Notes: generated from the sequence alone by a model not told the origin. DNA of 64,000 bases from Oleiharenicola sp. (GCA_025363455.1 JANYDW010000038.1:62001-126000); one strand, 5' to 3'; positions 52,794-61,856 are shown, counted from the stretch's first letter. Made by a program: numbers and translations.

Positions 52794-54509
52794 TTAGGCG
52801 CCGGCCGGACGCCAATCCAGCAGCTCCATCTGGAGGGACCGCCGGCCGTTGTAGAAATTCCAGTTGAGCTGCACCGCCAGTTCTAATGGCGCTCCGACCG
52901 GCGGAAGCCGATCGGCCATTTTCCACGCCACGCCGCTGATGCGGCGGCCAACCGCATCCTCACCGGTGAAGCGGAAATGCAGTTCCTTGAACACATCGGG
53001 CCGATTGCGCAGCCGCAGGCCACGCACGCCGAAGACCGGCTCGGGATGACCCATGCCGAACGGGTGCAACTGCTCCAACTCGCCCATTAAACTCTCGTTG
53101 ACCGCGGTGGCCTCGAGCCAGCCGGAGAGTTCGAGTCCGGGCTGGGCGTCCCCACGATCGCTGCGGCTGCGGATGACCTCGTCGAACATCTTCCGAAATT
53201 CCTCCAGCCTGAGCTTGGTGAGCGAGACGCCGACCGCCATTGGGTGGCCGCCCCAGCTTTCGAGACAGCCGGCGCAGGCACTGAGTATCTCAACGAGGTT
53301 TGAGCCAGTGATGCCCCGGCCGGAGCCCTTGGCCAGCGCACCCTCATTGCCGAGCACGATTGCGGGGCGGTTATATTTCCGTGAGATGCGCCCGGCCACA
53401 ATACCCACCACGCCGGGATGCCAGTCCTCGTCGAATAGGACCAGCCCGCTCGCCGCCTTGAAATTCTCCTCGACGTACCGTTCGGCCCGCTCGGTGATCT
53501 GCCGCTCGATGTCCTGCCGCTCGTGGTTAAGGTCGTCAAGTTGACGGGCTGCCCGTTCGCAGAAAGCCGGGTCATTGCTCAACAGGAGGTCCACCGACAA
53601 CGCGGCGTCGGCCAGCCGCCCGCTGGCGTTGATGCGCGGCCCGAGCCGGAAGGAAATGTCCGTGGGCACGAGGCCCTGTTCGCTCTTGAGGCCGGAAACC
53701 TGCATGAGAGCTAGCAGGCCCGGCCGCCGGGTTTCGGCCAGCATCCGCAGGCCGTGGCGGGCGAAGATGCGGTTCTCGCCGTGCAACGGCACCAGGTCCG
53801 CGATCGTGCCCATGGCCACCAGGTCGAGGTATTCCTTGAGCACGATGGCGAGGGCGACCGGGTTATTTTCCGCCCGCAGCTTCTTCAGGAGTCCGTGGGC
53901 CAGCTTGAAGACCAGCCCCACCGTGCAGAGGAAGCGCCAGTCACCATCCTCCACGGTCGGGTGCACATGCGGGTTGATGAGGATGGCCTGGGTGGCTGGG
54001 GGCTCAGTGGAACGGTGGTGATCAACGATGATCACGTCCACGCCGCGTGACCGCAACAGCGCGACCTCGGCGCTGGAGTTGGTCCCGCAGTCCAGTGCGA
54101 TGAACAAGTCTGGCTGGCCTGCTTCCAGCGCCCGCTCGATCGAGGTCCGAGTCAGGCCGTAACCCTCATCCGCCCGGCGGGGTACGATGTAGGCGGGTTC
54201 CAGTCCCAGCCGCCGCAGGAGCCCGACCAGGATCGCAGTACTGCATACCCCGTCCACGTCGTAGTCGCCGAGCACAACAACCTTTTCCTTGCGGCTGATC
54301 GCCTGCCGCAGCCGGTCGGCCGCCTGCTCCAGGTTGATCAGCAGGAACGGGTCTCCAATGGCAGCCAAGGTTGGGGCTAGAAAGCGGGCAGCGGCGGCCT
54401 CAGGTACCCCGGTGCGCAGCAGCAGCTCGGCCACGACAGGTGACGTGCCCAGGTTTCGCGCAAGGGCGGCCACGCTGTCTGCGTGGACCGGGGTGTAGTT
54501 CCAGCGCAT
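52794..54509 (-). CDS. recJ: Single-stranded-DNA-specific exonuclease RecJ
   Basis: The 571-residue 5'-3' exonuclease acts in recombination and mismatch repair. It has the DHH domain motifs VVVLGDYDVDGVCSTAIL, ALDCGTNSS and IIVDHHRS, then LDLVAMGTIADLVPLHGENR and FRLGPRINASGRL, and the DHHA1 part with HPGVVGIVAGRISRKYNRPA and ESWGGHPMAVGVS. The C-terminal OB domain is complete. The start at MRWNYTPVHA (54509) is preferred; an ATG 15 bp upstream falls inside a DNA repeat. Confidence 0.94.
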   Translation of the reverse strand: MRWNYTPVHADSVAALARNLGTSPVVAELLLRTGVPEAAAARFLAPTLAAIGDPFLLINLEQAADRLRQAISRKEKVVVLGDYDVDGVCSTAILVGLLRRLGLEPAYIVPRRADEGYGLTRTSIERALEAGQPDLFIALDCGTNSSAEVALLRSRGVDVIIVDHHRSTEPPATQAILINPHVHPTVEDGDWRFLCTVGLVFKLAHGLLKKLRAENNPVALAIVLKEYLDLVAMGTIADLVPLHGENRIFARHGLRMLAETRRPGLLALMQVSGLKSEQGLVPTDISFRLGPRINASGRLADAALSVDLLLSNDPAFCERAARQLDDLNHERQDIERQITERAERYVEENFKAASGLVLFDEDWHPGVVGIVAGRISRKYNRPAIVLGNEGALAKGSGRGITGSNLVEILSACAGCLESWGGHPMAVGVSLTKLRLEEFRKMFDEVIRSRSDRGDAQPGLELSGWLEATAVNESLMGELEQLHPFGMGHPEPVFGVRGLRLRNRPDVFKELHFRFTGEDAVGRRISGVAWKMADRLPPVGAPLELAVQLNWNFYNGRRSLQMELLDWRPAGA

Positions 54510-54519
54510 GGCTTTTTCT

Positions 54520-54597
54520 GTCATTGCGAGTGAGGCGGAGCCGAACTTGGCAATCTAGCCAGCTGGATTGCTTCGTCGCTCCGCTTCTCGCAATGAC
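54520..54597. repeat. 'gtcattgcgag...ctcgcaatgac' inverted repeat
   Basis: The ends gtcattgcgag and ctcgcaatgac are perfect inverse complements; the interior has ggcaatctagccagctggat and tgcttcgtcgctcc. It fills the recJ-secDF gap. Confidence 0.7.
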
Positions 54598-54605
54598 AAG
54601 AGAGG

Positions 54606-57164
54606 TTATTCCGATGCGCGCGAAGAGCCGGCCCACTCGTACTTGGGCGCGATGTCCTGGTGGGCTTCGACGTGTTTCCGGTCACCCTTGTGCCACCAGT
54701 AGAAGACCTGGGAGGCGATGAAGATGGCCGAGAAAGTCGACGTTACGATGCCGACGAGGAAGGTGAAGGCGATGCCGTGGAGCTGGCCGCCGCCGAAAAG
54801 GAAGAGCGCCAGAGCCGCGAGGAAGGTGGTGGTTGCCGTCATGATCGTACGGGCGAAAACCTTGCGGATGGCGTTATTGATGACGTCGCGGAGGGTGCCA
54901 GTGGGATTCAGCTTCAATTCCTCGCGGATACGGTCGAAGACGACGACGGTCTCGTTGATCGAGTAGCCCGCGACGCAGAGGATGGCCGCCACCATGGGGG
55001 CGGTGAACTGGTAGCCACAGAGCACGTAAATGCCGATGTTCATCAGGATGTCGTGCAACGTGGAGGCCATGGCACCGATGCCGAAACCAAACTCAAATCG
55101 GAAGGCGATGTAGATGAGGATGACCGCCATGGAAAGCCCGACCGACTTGACGGCGTTCCACTTGATCTCACCACCAATCGAGGCACCGATCTGGGTCGTG
55201 CCGGTGCTCGTGAGCCCGGCGTTCGGATAGGCCTTCTGCAGGGCCTCAAAGAGAGCCTTGGACTTGCCAAAGGCGGTCTCGAGCTTGAGCTGCTCCTTGC
55301 CGGTGGCGAGGTCGCTGGGGTAACTGGGGTTCACCTCGCCGGTCCCGTTGGCCTGGGCGATCTGGCGAATGCCGGCGATGTCGATCTTCTGGGTGAAGTT
55401 GGCGGTGATCATATCGCCGCCGGCGAAATCAATGCCATAGATGCGATCGCCCTTGTAGAAGACCACCGCGAGGCCGACGGCCACCAGCAGCACCGATCCG
55501 ATGGCGGCGGGTTTGCCATATTTGATGAAGTCGACATTGAGGTCCTTCAACATCCGACGCATCGTCATTTTCTTGAGCACAGCGGACTCGATCAGCCACT
55601 CCATGAGGAAGTGACCCGTGATCAGGACGGAGAACAGGGTGGCGCAGACGCCAGTCAGCAAGGTGAAGCCGAAGCCCTTGATCGGGCCGGTGCCGACCTT
55701 GATCATGATTGCACAGATGATGAGCTGCACAAAGTGGGCGTCCAGGATCGTTGTGAGCGCCTTCCAGAAACCGCCGCGGTTGGCGCTGACAAGGCTCTTG
55801 CCCTCGGCGAGCTCCTCGCGCATGCGCTCGAAGATCAGGATGTTTGCGTCGACCGCCATGCCGATGGTCAGCACGATGCCGGCAAGGCCGGGCAAGGTCA
55901 TGGTCGCGTGGAAGCTGGCCATCACGGCCATGATGATGAGAATGTTGACCGCGAGCGAGATGACGGCCACGAGACCGCCAGTCGCGTAAAAGGTGATCAT
56001 AAACGCGCAAACCGCAGCAGTGCCGATCAGCGCGGCCTTCACGCCGCTATTGACGGCATCGGTGGCCAGGGAGGGCCCGATCTCATATTGCTCCTTGATT
56101 TGCAGCGGGGTATCGAGGGGGTTGTTGAGCACGCTGGCCAGGTTCTCCGCTTCGCGCTGGGAAAACTGACCGGAAATTTCGGCGGAATCGCTCACGATCT
56201 CCTTCTCGACGCCCGGGGCGGATTCGAGCTTGCCGTCGAGCACGATGGCCAGGCGGGCCCGGCGGCCGGTGCGCTGGCCCTCGTCAGCGATGGCCTTGGT
56301 CACCTGGGCGAACTGCCGGCTGCCCTCCTTGGTGAAGTGCATGAGGATCTTGAAGCGGCCATAATCGTCGCGGGTCGCATAGGACTTCTCGATGGCCGCG
56401 CCCGTCATCTCGGGGATTTGCTTGATGTAGAGTTCCTCGGAAAAGCTTTCACCGGTCCGGCCTTCCTGGGTGTAGGTCATCGGCTGGTACCCGGGCGGCG
56501 GCGCGCTCGTCTGGGGTGTCGCCAGCGGATGAACGATGCGGAAGTCGAGGCGCGCCGGCCGGGTCGCGGCGGTCTGGATCTCCGGATTCTCCCGGGTTGA
56601 AGCGCCGGGGAGCTGGATTTCAATCCGGGTCGTCCCGACCGGTCGGATCAAAGGTTCTGTCACGCCGAGGCTGTTGATGCGGCTGTCGATGATCTCGACG
56701 GCCTTCTTCAGCTTTTCCTCGCGGTCCCGGTCGGTGAGGGCGGCGGCGGCGGTCGGATCCATTTCCAGGGTGATGGCGATGCCCCCCTTGAGATCCAGGC
56801 CAAGTTGCACACTGCCTTTTGAACGGCGCAAAAGTTCGCCGAGGAGGATGTCATTCCGCTTGTCCTTATTCTTCAGTTTGTCCTCGAGCCGGATTTGGGG
56901 GAAGTACTCGGAGAGATCGAGCTGCTCCTCGCGACCGATCTGCTTAAGGGCAACATAAGTGCTGAGTTCCCGGCCTTGCGCCCGGGCGGCCGCGATACGG
57001 TCGTTGACCTTGGTCATCAAGGTGGCAAATTGGACGTTCTTGGCGGAGGCCTCGGATTTGACGTAGTCGCCGAAGGGTTGGTCCTTTAGCGGGATGAGTT
57101 CGAGCACCGCCCACAGCACGACGACCGCGGACAGGATCAATTTCCAGTAGTTTTGACGAAGCAT
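54606..57164 (-). CDS. secDF: Protein translocase SecDF fusion
   Basis: The 852-residue membrane protein uses the proton gradient to help pull proteins through SecYEG. The SecD half has an N-terminal helix, the periplasmic P1 domain (LGLDLKGGIAITLEMD, IIDSRINSLGVTEPLIRPVG) and six-helix block (LPGLAGIVLTIGMAVDANIL-IFERMREELAEGKS). The SecF half starts near residue 565 with a new helix and YKGDRIYGIDFAGGDMITAN, and ends with its own block (GYSINETVVVFDRIREELKL). Both halves are complete and fused in one frame. It follows yajC by 59 bp. Confidence 0.95.
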   Translation of the reverse strand: MLRQNYWKLILSAVVVLWAVLELIPLKDQPFGDYVKSEASAKNVQFATLMTKVNDRIAAARAQGRELSTYVALKQIGREEQLDLSEYFPQIRLEDKLKNKDKRNDILLGELLRRSKGSVQLGLDLKGGIAITLEMDPTAAAALTDRDREEKLKKAVEIIDSRINSLGVTEPLIRPVGTTRIEIQLPGASTRENPEIQTAATRPARLDFRIVHPLATPQTSAPPPGYQPMTYTQEGRTGESFSEELYIKQIPEMTGAAIEKSYATRDDYGRFKILMHFTKEGSRQFAQVTKAIADEGQRTGRRARLAIVLDGKLESAPGVEKEIVSDSAEISGQFSQREAENLASVLNNPLDTPLQIKEQYEIGPSLATDAVNSGVKAALIGTAAVCAFMITFYATGGLVAVISLAVNILIIMAVMASFHATMTLPGLAGIVLTIGMAVDANILIFERMREELAEGKSLVSANRGGFWKALTTILDAHFVQLIICAIMIKVGTGPIKGFGFTLLTGVCATLFSVLITGHFLMEWLIESAVLKKMTMRRMLKDLNVDFIKYGKPAAIGSVLLVAVGLAVVFYKGDRIYGIDFAGGDMITANFTQKIDIAGIRQIAQANGTGEVNPSYPSDLATGKEQLKLETAFGKSKALFEALQKAYPNAGLTSTGTTQIGASIGGEIKWNAVKSVGLSMAVILIYIAFRFEFGFGIGAMASTLHDILMNIGIYVLCGYQFTAPMVAAILCVAGYSINETVVVFDRIREELKLNPTGTLRDVINNAIRKVFARTIMTATTTFLAALALFLFGGGQLHGIAFTFLVGIVTSTFSAIFIASQVFYWWHKGDRKHVEAHQDIAPKYEWAGSSRASE

Positions 57165-57223
57165 GGATGTTGGTTGTTAAAGGGGTAGCACGGCGGGGCC
57201 AGCCGGCACGACGCGGGGCGCAC

Positions 57224-57550
57224 TCAGGCGGCGTCGGATTTCTTCACCACGGTGGTGATGAAGCTTTTGCCGACCTCGACCTTGGCGTTGTTTTCACCGA
57301 TCCGGACGACGAAACGATCGTCCTTCACATTGGTGATGACGCCATAGATGCCTCCGGCGGTGACGACCTCGTCACCAGCGCCAAGCGCGGCCAGCATTTT
57401 CTCGTGCTCCTTCTGCTTCTTGCGCTGGGGGGCGATCATCAGGAAATACATCGCCACAAACAGCAGGGCGTAGGGGACGATCATCAGCAGCGGGTTGCCG
57501 CCGGGGGCGGGCGCGGCGGCTTGGGCGAGGAGAACATGTAACTTAGTCAT
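57224..57550 (-). CDS. yajC: Preprotein translocase subunit YajC
   Basis: The 108-residue protein has one transmembrane helix (LLMIVPYALLFVAMYFLMIA) followed by the YajC signature PQRKKQKEHEKMLAALGAGD-EVVTAGGIYG. It associates with SecDF. The start at MTKLHVLLAQ is chosen; upstream in-frame codons to 57616 are unsupported. It is the first gene of yajC-secDF, divergent from speA over 98 bp. Confidence 0.92.
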   Translation of the reverse strand: MTKLHVLLAQAAAPAPGGNPLLMIVPYALLFVAMYFLMIAPQRKKQKEHEKMLAALGAGDEVVTAGGIYGVITNVKDDRFVVRIGENNAKVEVGKSFITTVVKKSDAA

Positions 57551-57648
57551 TGCGTCTGCGGGTGTTTTGAAAAATTTGAAAAGGGCGAATAAGCCTGCCT
57601 GAATTCCAAAAAGCAAGCCTAACCCCCGCCCTTTCCCGTTCCGTCAAT

Positions 57649-59589
57649 TTGAAGACCAAATCCGCATCAAACTGGTCCGCCGCCCAGTCCGAGGAACACT
57701 ATGGTTTCAAGCGCTGGGGCGCCAATCACTTCTCCGTGGATTCCGAGGGCTTTGTGCAGGTCCAGCCCCTGTCCGACGGCCGCACCATCCGCCTCATGGA
57801 CGTCATCGAGGAGGCCACCAGCATGGGCCTCAAGGCCCCCCTCGTCATCCGCATGCAGGACACCCTCCGGCATCGCGTCACCCTGCTGAACCAGGTCTTC
57901 CACAAGGCGATCAAGGACGAAAAATACAAGGGCGAGTACCGCGGCGTCTTCCCCATCAAGGTCAACCAGCTCCGCGAAGTCGTCGACGAGATCATCTCGG
58001 CCGGCAAGGACTTCAACTTCGGTCTCGAGGCCGGCTCCAAGCCCGAGCTCATGATCGCCCTGGCCATGCACGAAGGCTCCCAGCGCCTCATCATCTGCAA
58101 CGGCTATAAGGACAAGGACTACATGCGGCTTGCTCTCCTCGGTCGCAAGCTGGGCAAGCGCATCATCATCGTCATCGAGCAGCTGTCCGAGGTAGACAGC
58201 ATCATTGAGATTTCCAAGGAAACCGGCGTGAAGCCCCTGATCGGCTTCCGCGTGAAACTCCAGACCCGCGGCGAGGGCAAGTGGTCCTCCTCCACCGGCG
58301 ACAACGCCAAGTTCGGCCTCAACACCGCCGAGATCCTCTTTGCCGTCGAGAAGCTCCGCGCCGCCAAGATGCAAAAGAGCCTCCGGCTCGTCCATTTTCA
58401 CATCGGCTCGCAGGTGCCCAACATCATCACAATCAAGGCCGCCGTCACCGAGGCTGCGCGCTTCTACTGCCAGCTCGCCAAGATGGGCTTCCCCATGGGC
58501 TACCTCGACGTCGGCGGCGGGCTCGGCATCGACTATGACGGCTCGCGCACGAACTTCGACTCGTCGATGAACTACACGCTGGGCGAATACGCCCGCGACG
58601 TCGTCTTCAACATCCGCGAGATCTGCGACGCCTCGGGCGTCACCGTGCCCGACATCGTCACCGAGTCCGGCCGCGCCGTCGCCGCGCCCCACTCCATGCT
58701 CGTCGTCGAGGTCTTCGAGCGCATCAACAAGCACGAGTCCCTCGGCAAGCAGCACCAGCCCAAGTCCCGCCACAAGGTCGTGGACGACCTCGCCATCCTC
58801 CTGAAAAACAAGGCCAAGCTCGGCCGCCTCGAGCGCTTCCACGATGCGCTCCAGAAAAAGGAGGAAGCCTTCTCGCTCTTCAATCTCGGCTACCTCGACC
58901 TCGAGAACCGTGCCGCGGCCGAGCAGATTTTCTGGCAGATCTGCGAGCAGATCGACAAGGAGGGCACCAAGTCCGGCTACCAGCCCGAGGAACTCCACGA
59001 CCTCAAGAAGCTCCTCGCCGACCAGTACGTCTGCAATTTTTCGGTCTTCCAGTCCCTCCTCGACAGCTGGGCGCTCAAGCAGCTCTTCCCCATCACTCCG
59101 CTCCACCGGCTCAAGGAAAAGCCCACGGTCAACGCCGTGCTCGTGGACATCACCTGCGACTCCGACGGCAAGGTCGACACCTTCATCGACCTGCAGGACG
59201 TGAAGGACTACATCACGCTCCACCCGCTCAAGGCCGGCGAGCCGTACTTCCTCGGCATCTACCTGACCGGCGCCTACCAGGACATCATGGGCGACCTGCA
59301 CAACCTCTTTGGCCGCGTCAACGAGGTCCACGTCTTCCTCGAGGACGACGAGCCCAACGGCTACTACATCGAGGAAGCCCTCGCCGGCTCGCGCATCTCC
59401 GACGTCATCGAGGGCGTGCAATACCAGTGGGAGGAGCTCTGCCGGAAGATCAAGCAGCAGATCGACCACGCCACGAAGAAGGACCTCATCAAGCCCCGCG
59501 AGGGCGTGCGCCTCGTCGAGTTCTACGAATCCCAGATGCTCGCCAAGACCTACCTCAACATCGAGCAGAACGGGAAGAGGAAGCGGTGA
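57649..59589 (+). CDS. speA: Biosynthetic arginine decarboxylase
   Basis: The 646-residue PLP enzyme of fold III converts arginine to agmatine for polyamine synthesis. It starts at TTG (MKTKSASNWSAAQSEEHYGF). It has the PLP Lys104 in VFPIKVNQLREVVDE, FGLEAGSKPEL, LRLVHFHIGSQVPNI, YLDVGGGLGIDYDGSRTNFD and IVTESGRAVAAPHSMLVVEV, then the helical insert and C-terminal barrel with DITCDSDGKVDTFID. Length and motif order match SpeA. No agmatinase or speB gene is adjacent. Confidence 0.95.
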   Translation: MKTKSASNWSAAQSEEHYGFKRWGANHFSVDSEGFVQVQPLSDGRTIRLMDVIEEATSMGLKAPLVIRMQDTLRHRVTLLNQVFHKAIKDEKYKGEYRGVFPIKVNQLREVVDEIISAGKDFNFGLEAGSKPELMIALAMHEGSQRLIICNGYKDKDYMRLALLGRKLGKRIIIVIEQLSEVDSIIEISKETGVKPLIGFRVKLQTRGEGKWSSSTGDNAKFGLNTAEILFAVEKLRAAKMQKSLRLVHFHIGSQVPNIITIKAAVTEAARFYCQLAKMGFPMGYLDVGGGLGIDYDGSRTNFDSSMNYTLGEYARDVVFNIREICDASGVTVPDIVTESGRAVAAPHSMLVVEVFERINKHESLGKQHQPKSRHKVVDDLAILLKNKAKLGRLERFHDALQKKEEAFSLFNLGYLDLENRAAAEQIFWQICEQIDKEGTKSGYQPEELHDLKKLLADQYVCNFSVFQSLLDSWALKQLFPITPLHRLKEKPTVNAVLVDITCDSDGKVDTFIDLQDVKDYITLHPLKAGEPYFLGIYLTGAYQDIMGDLHNLFGRVNEVHVFLEDDEPNGYYIEEALAGSRISDVIEGVQYQWEELCRKIKQQIDHATKKDLIKPREGVRLVEFYESQMLAKTYLNIEQNGKRKR

Positions 59590-59726
59590 GGATCGAATTA
59601 ACCGCTAATGGGATTCACCAAAGGTGAGTCCTTTTTAGTCCGCTCCGACTGATCGTCTCCGCGACAGATTCTAGGGCCTGCTGATCGCAGGCTCTACTCA
59701 TCGCAGGCGTTCAAAATCCCTTCCCG

Positions 59727-59759
59727 TCATTGTGAGCGCCGCGAAGAATCCAAGCAGGG
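59727..59759 (+). repeat. Left arm of a repeat split by the IS110 element
   Basis: cccgtcattgtgagcgccgc-gaagaatcc is the left arm of the class seen intact at 31683. Its right arm, gcttcgctgcgctcaggatg, is at 61029-61048 on the far side of the insertion sequence. The remainder of 59590-59767 has no gene. Confidence 0.6.
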
Positions 59760-59789
59760 GATGCCACCTGCGCCTACCCCTTGGGTCCT

Positions 59790-60060
59790 TGTATGTCTTG
59801 CCCGATGAAAGTTGAGAAGGGTTTGCCCCGGGCCGGGCTCCGAGAATGGGCGATGAAGCTCGTCGGAGGAGCGCGGCCCGGGTTGGGGAGTTGCCAAGCT
59901 GGCCGGAAAGGCTTAGCTGGCGGCCGCCCGCCAGGGCGCCCGCCGTACTGGCCGTACGGTGGGCGGCAAGACCGACAGATCGCTGGATCCTTGGGCCTGG
60001 GAGCCCGGAGCGAAGCCCGATCGCGGTCTTGCACCTGGTCAAACCTCGAACCGCTGAAAG
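59790..60060 (+). ncRNA. Candidate IS110 bridge RNA region
   Basis: IS110-group elements transcribe a structured RNA from the long non-coding left end; it guides the transposase to target and donor DNA. This stretch is GC-rich with several self-complementary segments (for example gccgcccgccagggcgcc near 59931 and cgccgtactggccgtacggt near 59950). The word agcgaagc at 60009-60016 is the reverse complement of gcttcgct just right of the insertion point, which could be a target guide or chance. No RNA ends can be set from sequence. Confidence 0.4.
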
Positions 60061-60064
60061 AGTC

Positions 60065-61021
60065 ATGAACTCGCATAACAAGGTAGAGTCGACCGAACCT
60101 GTGAGCTACGTCAGCCTGGATATCTCCAAGGCAAGACTGGACTGCGAGATAGCCGGCCAGAAGTGCCGGCATGTCCCCAATACGGCAGCGGGCATCGCCA
60201 CGCTGATCACCGCCATCGAGCCGCTGCCGGGAGTGCGGGTGGTGTGCGAAGCGACCGGAGGCTATGAACGCCGGTTGCTCGCGCAGCTGCACCAAGCGCA
60301 GGTACCGGTCTGTCGGCTGCAGCCCGGACGGGTGCGCCACTTTGCGCGGGCGGAGGGCACGCTGGCGAAGACTGACAAGATTGATCTGGGGGTAATCTAC
60401 CGCTACGCCTGCAGCATGCATCCGCGAGTGGAGAAGCCGCCGCTGCCCGAGGTGACCGCCTTGCGGGAGCTGCTGGACTACCGCCGGCAGTTGGTGGAAC
60501 AGGCGACGCAAACGGGCAACCGGCTCGAGACCGCCGGGGCGACCCTGCAGGCGCTGTTGCAGATCCAGCACGAACAACAGCAGGGGGCCTTGGCGAAGGC
60601 CGATGAGCTGGTCGCACAGCACCTGCGCGCGCATCCCGCGCTGCGGGCCAAGTCCGAGCGGATGCAGCAACTGCAAGGGGTCGGTCCGGTGTTGGCGACA
60701 ACCCTGCTGGCCTACCTGCCCGAACTGGGCGAGGAGGACGACAAACGCATCGCCGCTTTGGTCGGGGTGGCGCCCTTTGCTCATGACAGTGGCGAGAGCT
60801 CCCAACCCCGCCATGCCCGGGGTGGCCGCGTTGAGGTCCGCAACGTCCTGTACATGGCCGCCGTCAGCGCCTCCCAGCATAACCCGGTCCTCGCACCGTT
60901 CTACCAACGGCTCCGCGCGGCGGGCAAACCCGCCAACGTCTGCCTGCTCGCCGTCATGCGCAAACTCATCGTCGTACTCAATCGCATGCTCAAAGACACC
61001 AACTTTACCCTTGTCAGCTGA
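60065..61021 (+). CDS. IS110 family transposase
   Basis: The 318-residue DEDD recombinase has the RuvC-like acidic residues D19 (YVSLDISKARLDC), E62 (VVCEATGGYERRLLAQLHQA), D104 and D107 (GTLAKTDKIDLGVIYRYA). A coiled middle follows, then the C-terminal Tnp_20 domain with LQGVGPVLATTLLAYLPEL, LVGVAPFAHDSGESSQPR (candidate catalytic Ser242) and NVLYMAAVSASQHNP. All key residues are present, so the gene may be active. An earlier frame start at 59846 lies in the non-coding end and was rejected. Confidence 0.94.
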   Translation: MNSHNKVESTEPVSYVSLDISKARLDCEIAGQKCRHVPNTAAGIATLITAIEPLPGVRVVCEATGGYERRLLAQLHQAQVPVCRLQPGRVRHFARAEGTLAKTDKIDLGVIYRYACSMHPRVEKPPLPEVTALRELLDYRRQLVEQATQTGNRLETAGATLQALLQIQHEQQQGALAKADELVAQHLRAHPALRAKSERMQQLQGVGPVLATTLLAYLPELGEEDDKRIAALVGVAPFAHDSGESSQPRHARGGRVEVRNVLYMAAVSASQHNPVLAPFYQRLRAAGKPANVCLLAVMRKLIVVLNRMLKDTNFTLVS

Positions 61022-61075
61022 CACCGCTGCTTCGCTGCGCTCAGGATGATGGACCACGGGAGAACTGTCCGCTCC

Positions 61076-61125
61076 TCACCCCGTGTTCTTCAACCCGCCG
61101 GCGAGGCCATTGACGGTCAGCTCCG
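61076..61125 (-). pseudogene. Duplicate of the ppc 3' end
   Basis: These 50 bp match 61857-61906 with three differences. Read on the minus strand they encode ELTVNGLAGGLKNTG and a stop, against ELTVNGIAGGLKNTG in the complete gene. It is a detached copy of the C-terminus of phosphoenolpyruvate carboxylase, 730 bp away from the live one. Confidence 0.8.
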
Positions 61126-61134
61126 GGCCTCCCC

Positions 61135-61341
61135 TTACCTCTGTCGGGCGCGTTTCTGGCTACGCTCGAAGATCTCGTCGACGCCCTGCTTGGCGTAGAT
61201 CCGCTTGGAGACCTGCACATAATCGGTCGGGCGCGGCCGCAGCAAAGTCAGGAAACGATGGGCCCGGACCGTGCCCAAGCTACGCGCCAAGGCTTTGATC
61301 CCTCGCGTGGCAATATCGGCATCTTTGGAAATTCTGGTCAC
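61135..61341 (-). CDS. Small protein paired with the PIN gene (putative antitoxin)
   Basis: The 68-residue basic protein starts at a GTG overlapping the PIN stop codon (GTGA) and reads MTRISKDADIATRGIKALAR-SLGTVRAHRFLTLLRPRPTD-YVQVSKRIYAKQGVDEIFER and a basic end. The pattern GIKALARSLGTVRAHRFLTL followed by a D-Y element resembles small partners of PIN proteins in cyanobacteria and others, as I recall them. The order is toxin first, antitoxin second, the reverse of most VapBC pairs. Function is inferred from pairing. Confidence 0.65.
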   Translation of the reverse strand: MTRISKDADIATRGIKALARSLGTVRAHRFLTLLRPRPTDYVQVSKRIYAKQGVDEIFERSQKRARQR

Positions 61342-61787
61342 GGCTGGATTGCTTGTGCTGCTACGTAAGCCACCGGATTGCTGACATGCAAACCCAGATT
61401 CAACCGCCCGGCCCCCTTGATTAGTTGATCGTCGCAGGTCAGGAACCAATCAGCCTTGGCGTGCAAGGCACAGGCCACATGCAAGGCATCTTTCGCGGAG
61501 AGCCGGCCCGCGCGTTGCAGTTCATGGGCCTGGACTCTGATTGCTTCCACCGGACTCACCCGGATCGAGCAGGCACGCCCCAGGCGAATAATCTCCACCC
61601 GCCGGGCGGGGAATGGACAAAACGAATTCTCATCATCGTGCATGAACGACCAGACGAGTTCAGGTTGCCCGGCCAGTGCCCAGGCAAAGATCGCTGCGCA
61701 GGCTACTGCTTCGCGCCGGATTCGACTCTGTCGCTGGTCGTCAAAGCACCGCTGAAAGCAATTGTAGTCGAGATAGAGCAGCCTCAC
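61338..61787 (-). CDS. PIN-domain protein (putative VapC-like ribonuclease toxin)
   Basis: The 149-residue protein starts at GTG (or TTG one codon earlier) with VRLLYLDYNCFQRCFDDQRQ. PIN acidic residues are seen in YLDYNCF, in SAKDALHVACALHAKADWFL and in TCDDQLIKGAGRLN. PIN domains are Mg-dependent RNases. The gene is the first of a two-gene unit with the small protein at 61135-61341 and is bounded by the duplicated ppc 3' end. No ATG start is present. Confidence 0.82.
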   Translation of the reverse strand: MRLLYLDYNCFQRCFDDQRQSRIRREAVACAAIFAWALAGQPELVWSFMHDDENSFCPFPARRVEIIRLGRACSIRVSPVEAIRVQAHELQRAGRLSAKDALHVACALHAKADWFLTCDDQLIKGAGRLNLGLHVSNPVAYVAAQAIQP

Positions 61788-61856
61788 CAAAAGAAACGTG
61801 CCAGATTGACCGCGTGAGGCAAGATCGCTCCCCGCAAACCTGGAGACATTACAGTT

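Larger units (their letters stand above)
59770..61028 (+). mobile_element. IS110-group insertion sequence
   Basis: The element carries one transposase gene near its right end and about 295 bp of non-coding DNA at its left end, the layout of the IS110 group. The probable borders are CT dinucleotides at 59768-59769 and 61027-61028; joining the flanks across one CT gives gatgccacCTgcttcgctgc and restores the split repeat. No terminal inverted repeats are seen, as expected for this family. Boundaries are inferred. Confidence 0.75.

Noticed and set aside
54510-54524. Alternative recJ start 15 bp upstream
   Set aside because: The ATG belongs to the ctcgcaatgac end of an inverted repeat; MRWNYTP at 54509 is a better N-terminus.
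54660-56600. Long plus-strand frame opposite secDF
   Set aside because: Antisense shadow; secDF motifs on the minus strand are unambiguous.
57667-59469. 600-codon minus-strand frame opposite speA
   Set aside because: Antisense shadow with Val/Asp/Leu-rich composition; speA is certain on the plus strand.
59846-60064. Upstream extension of the IS110 transposase
   Set aside because: Arg/Pro-rich translation without homology; the region is the expected non-coding, RNA-encoding end of the element, and MNSHNKVEST is a normal transposase start.
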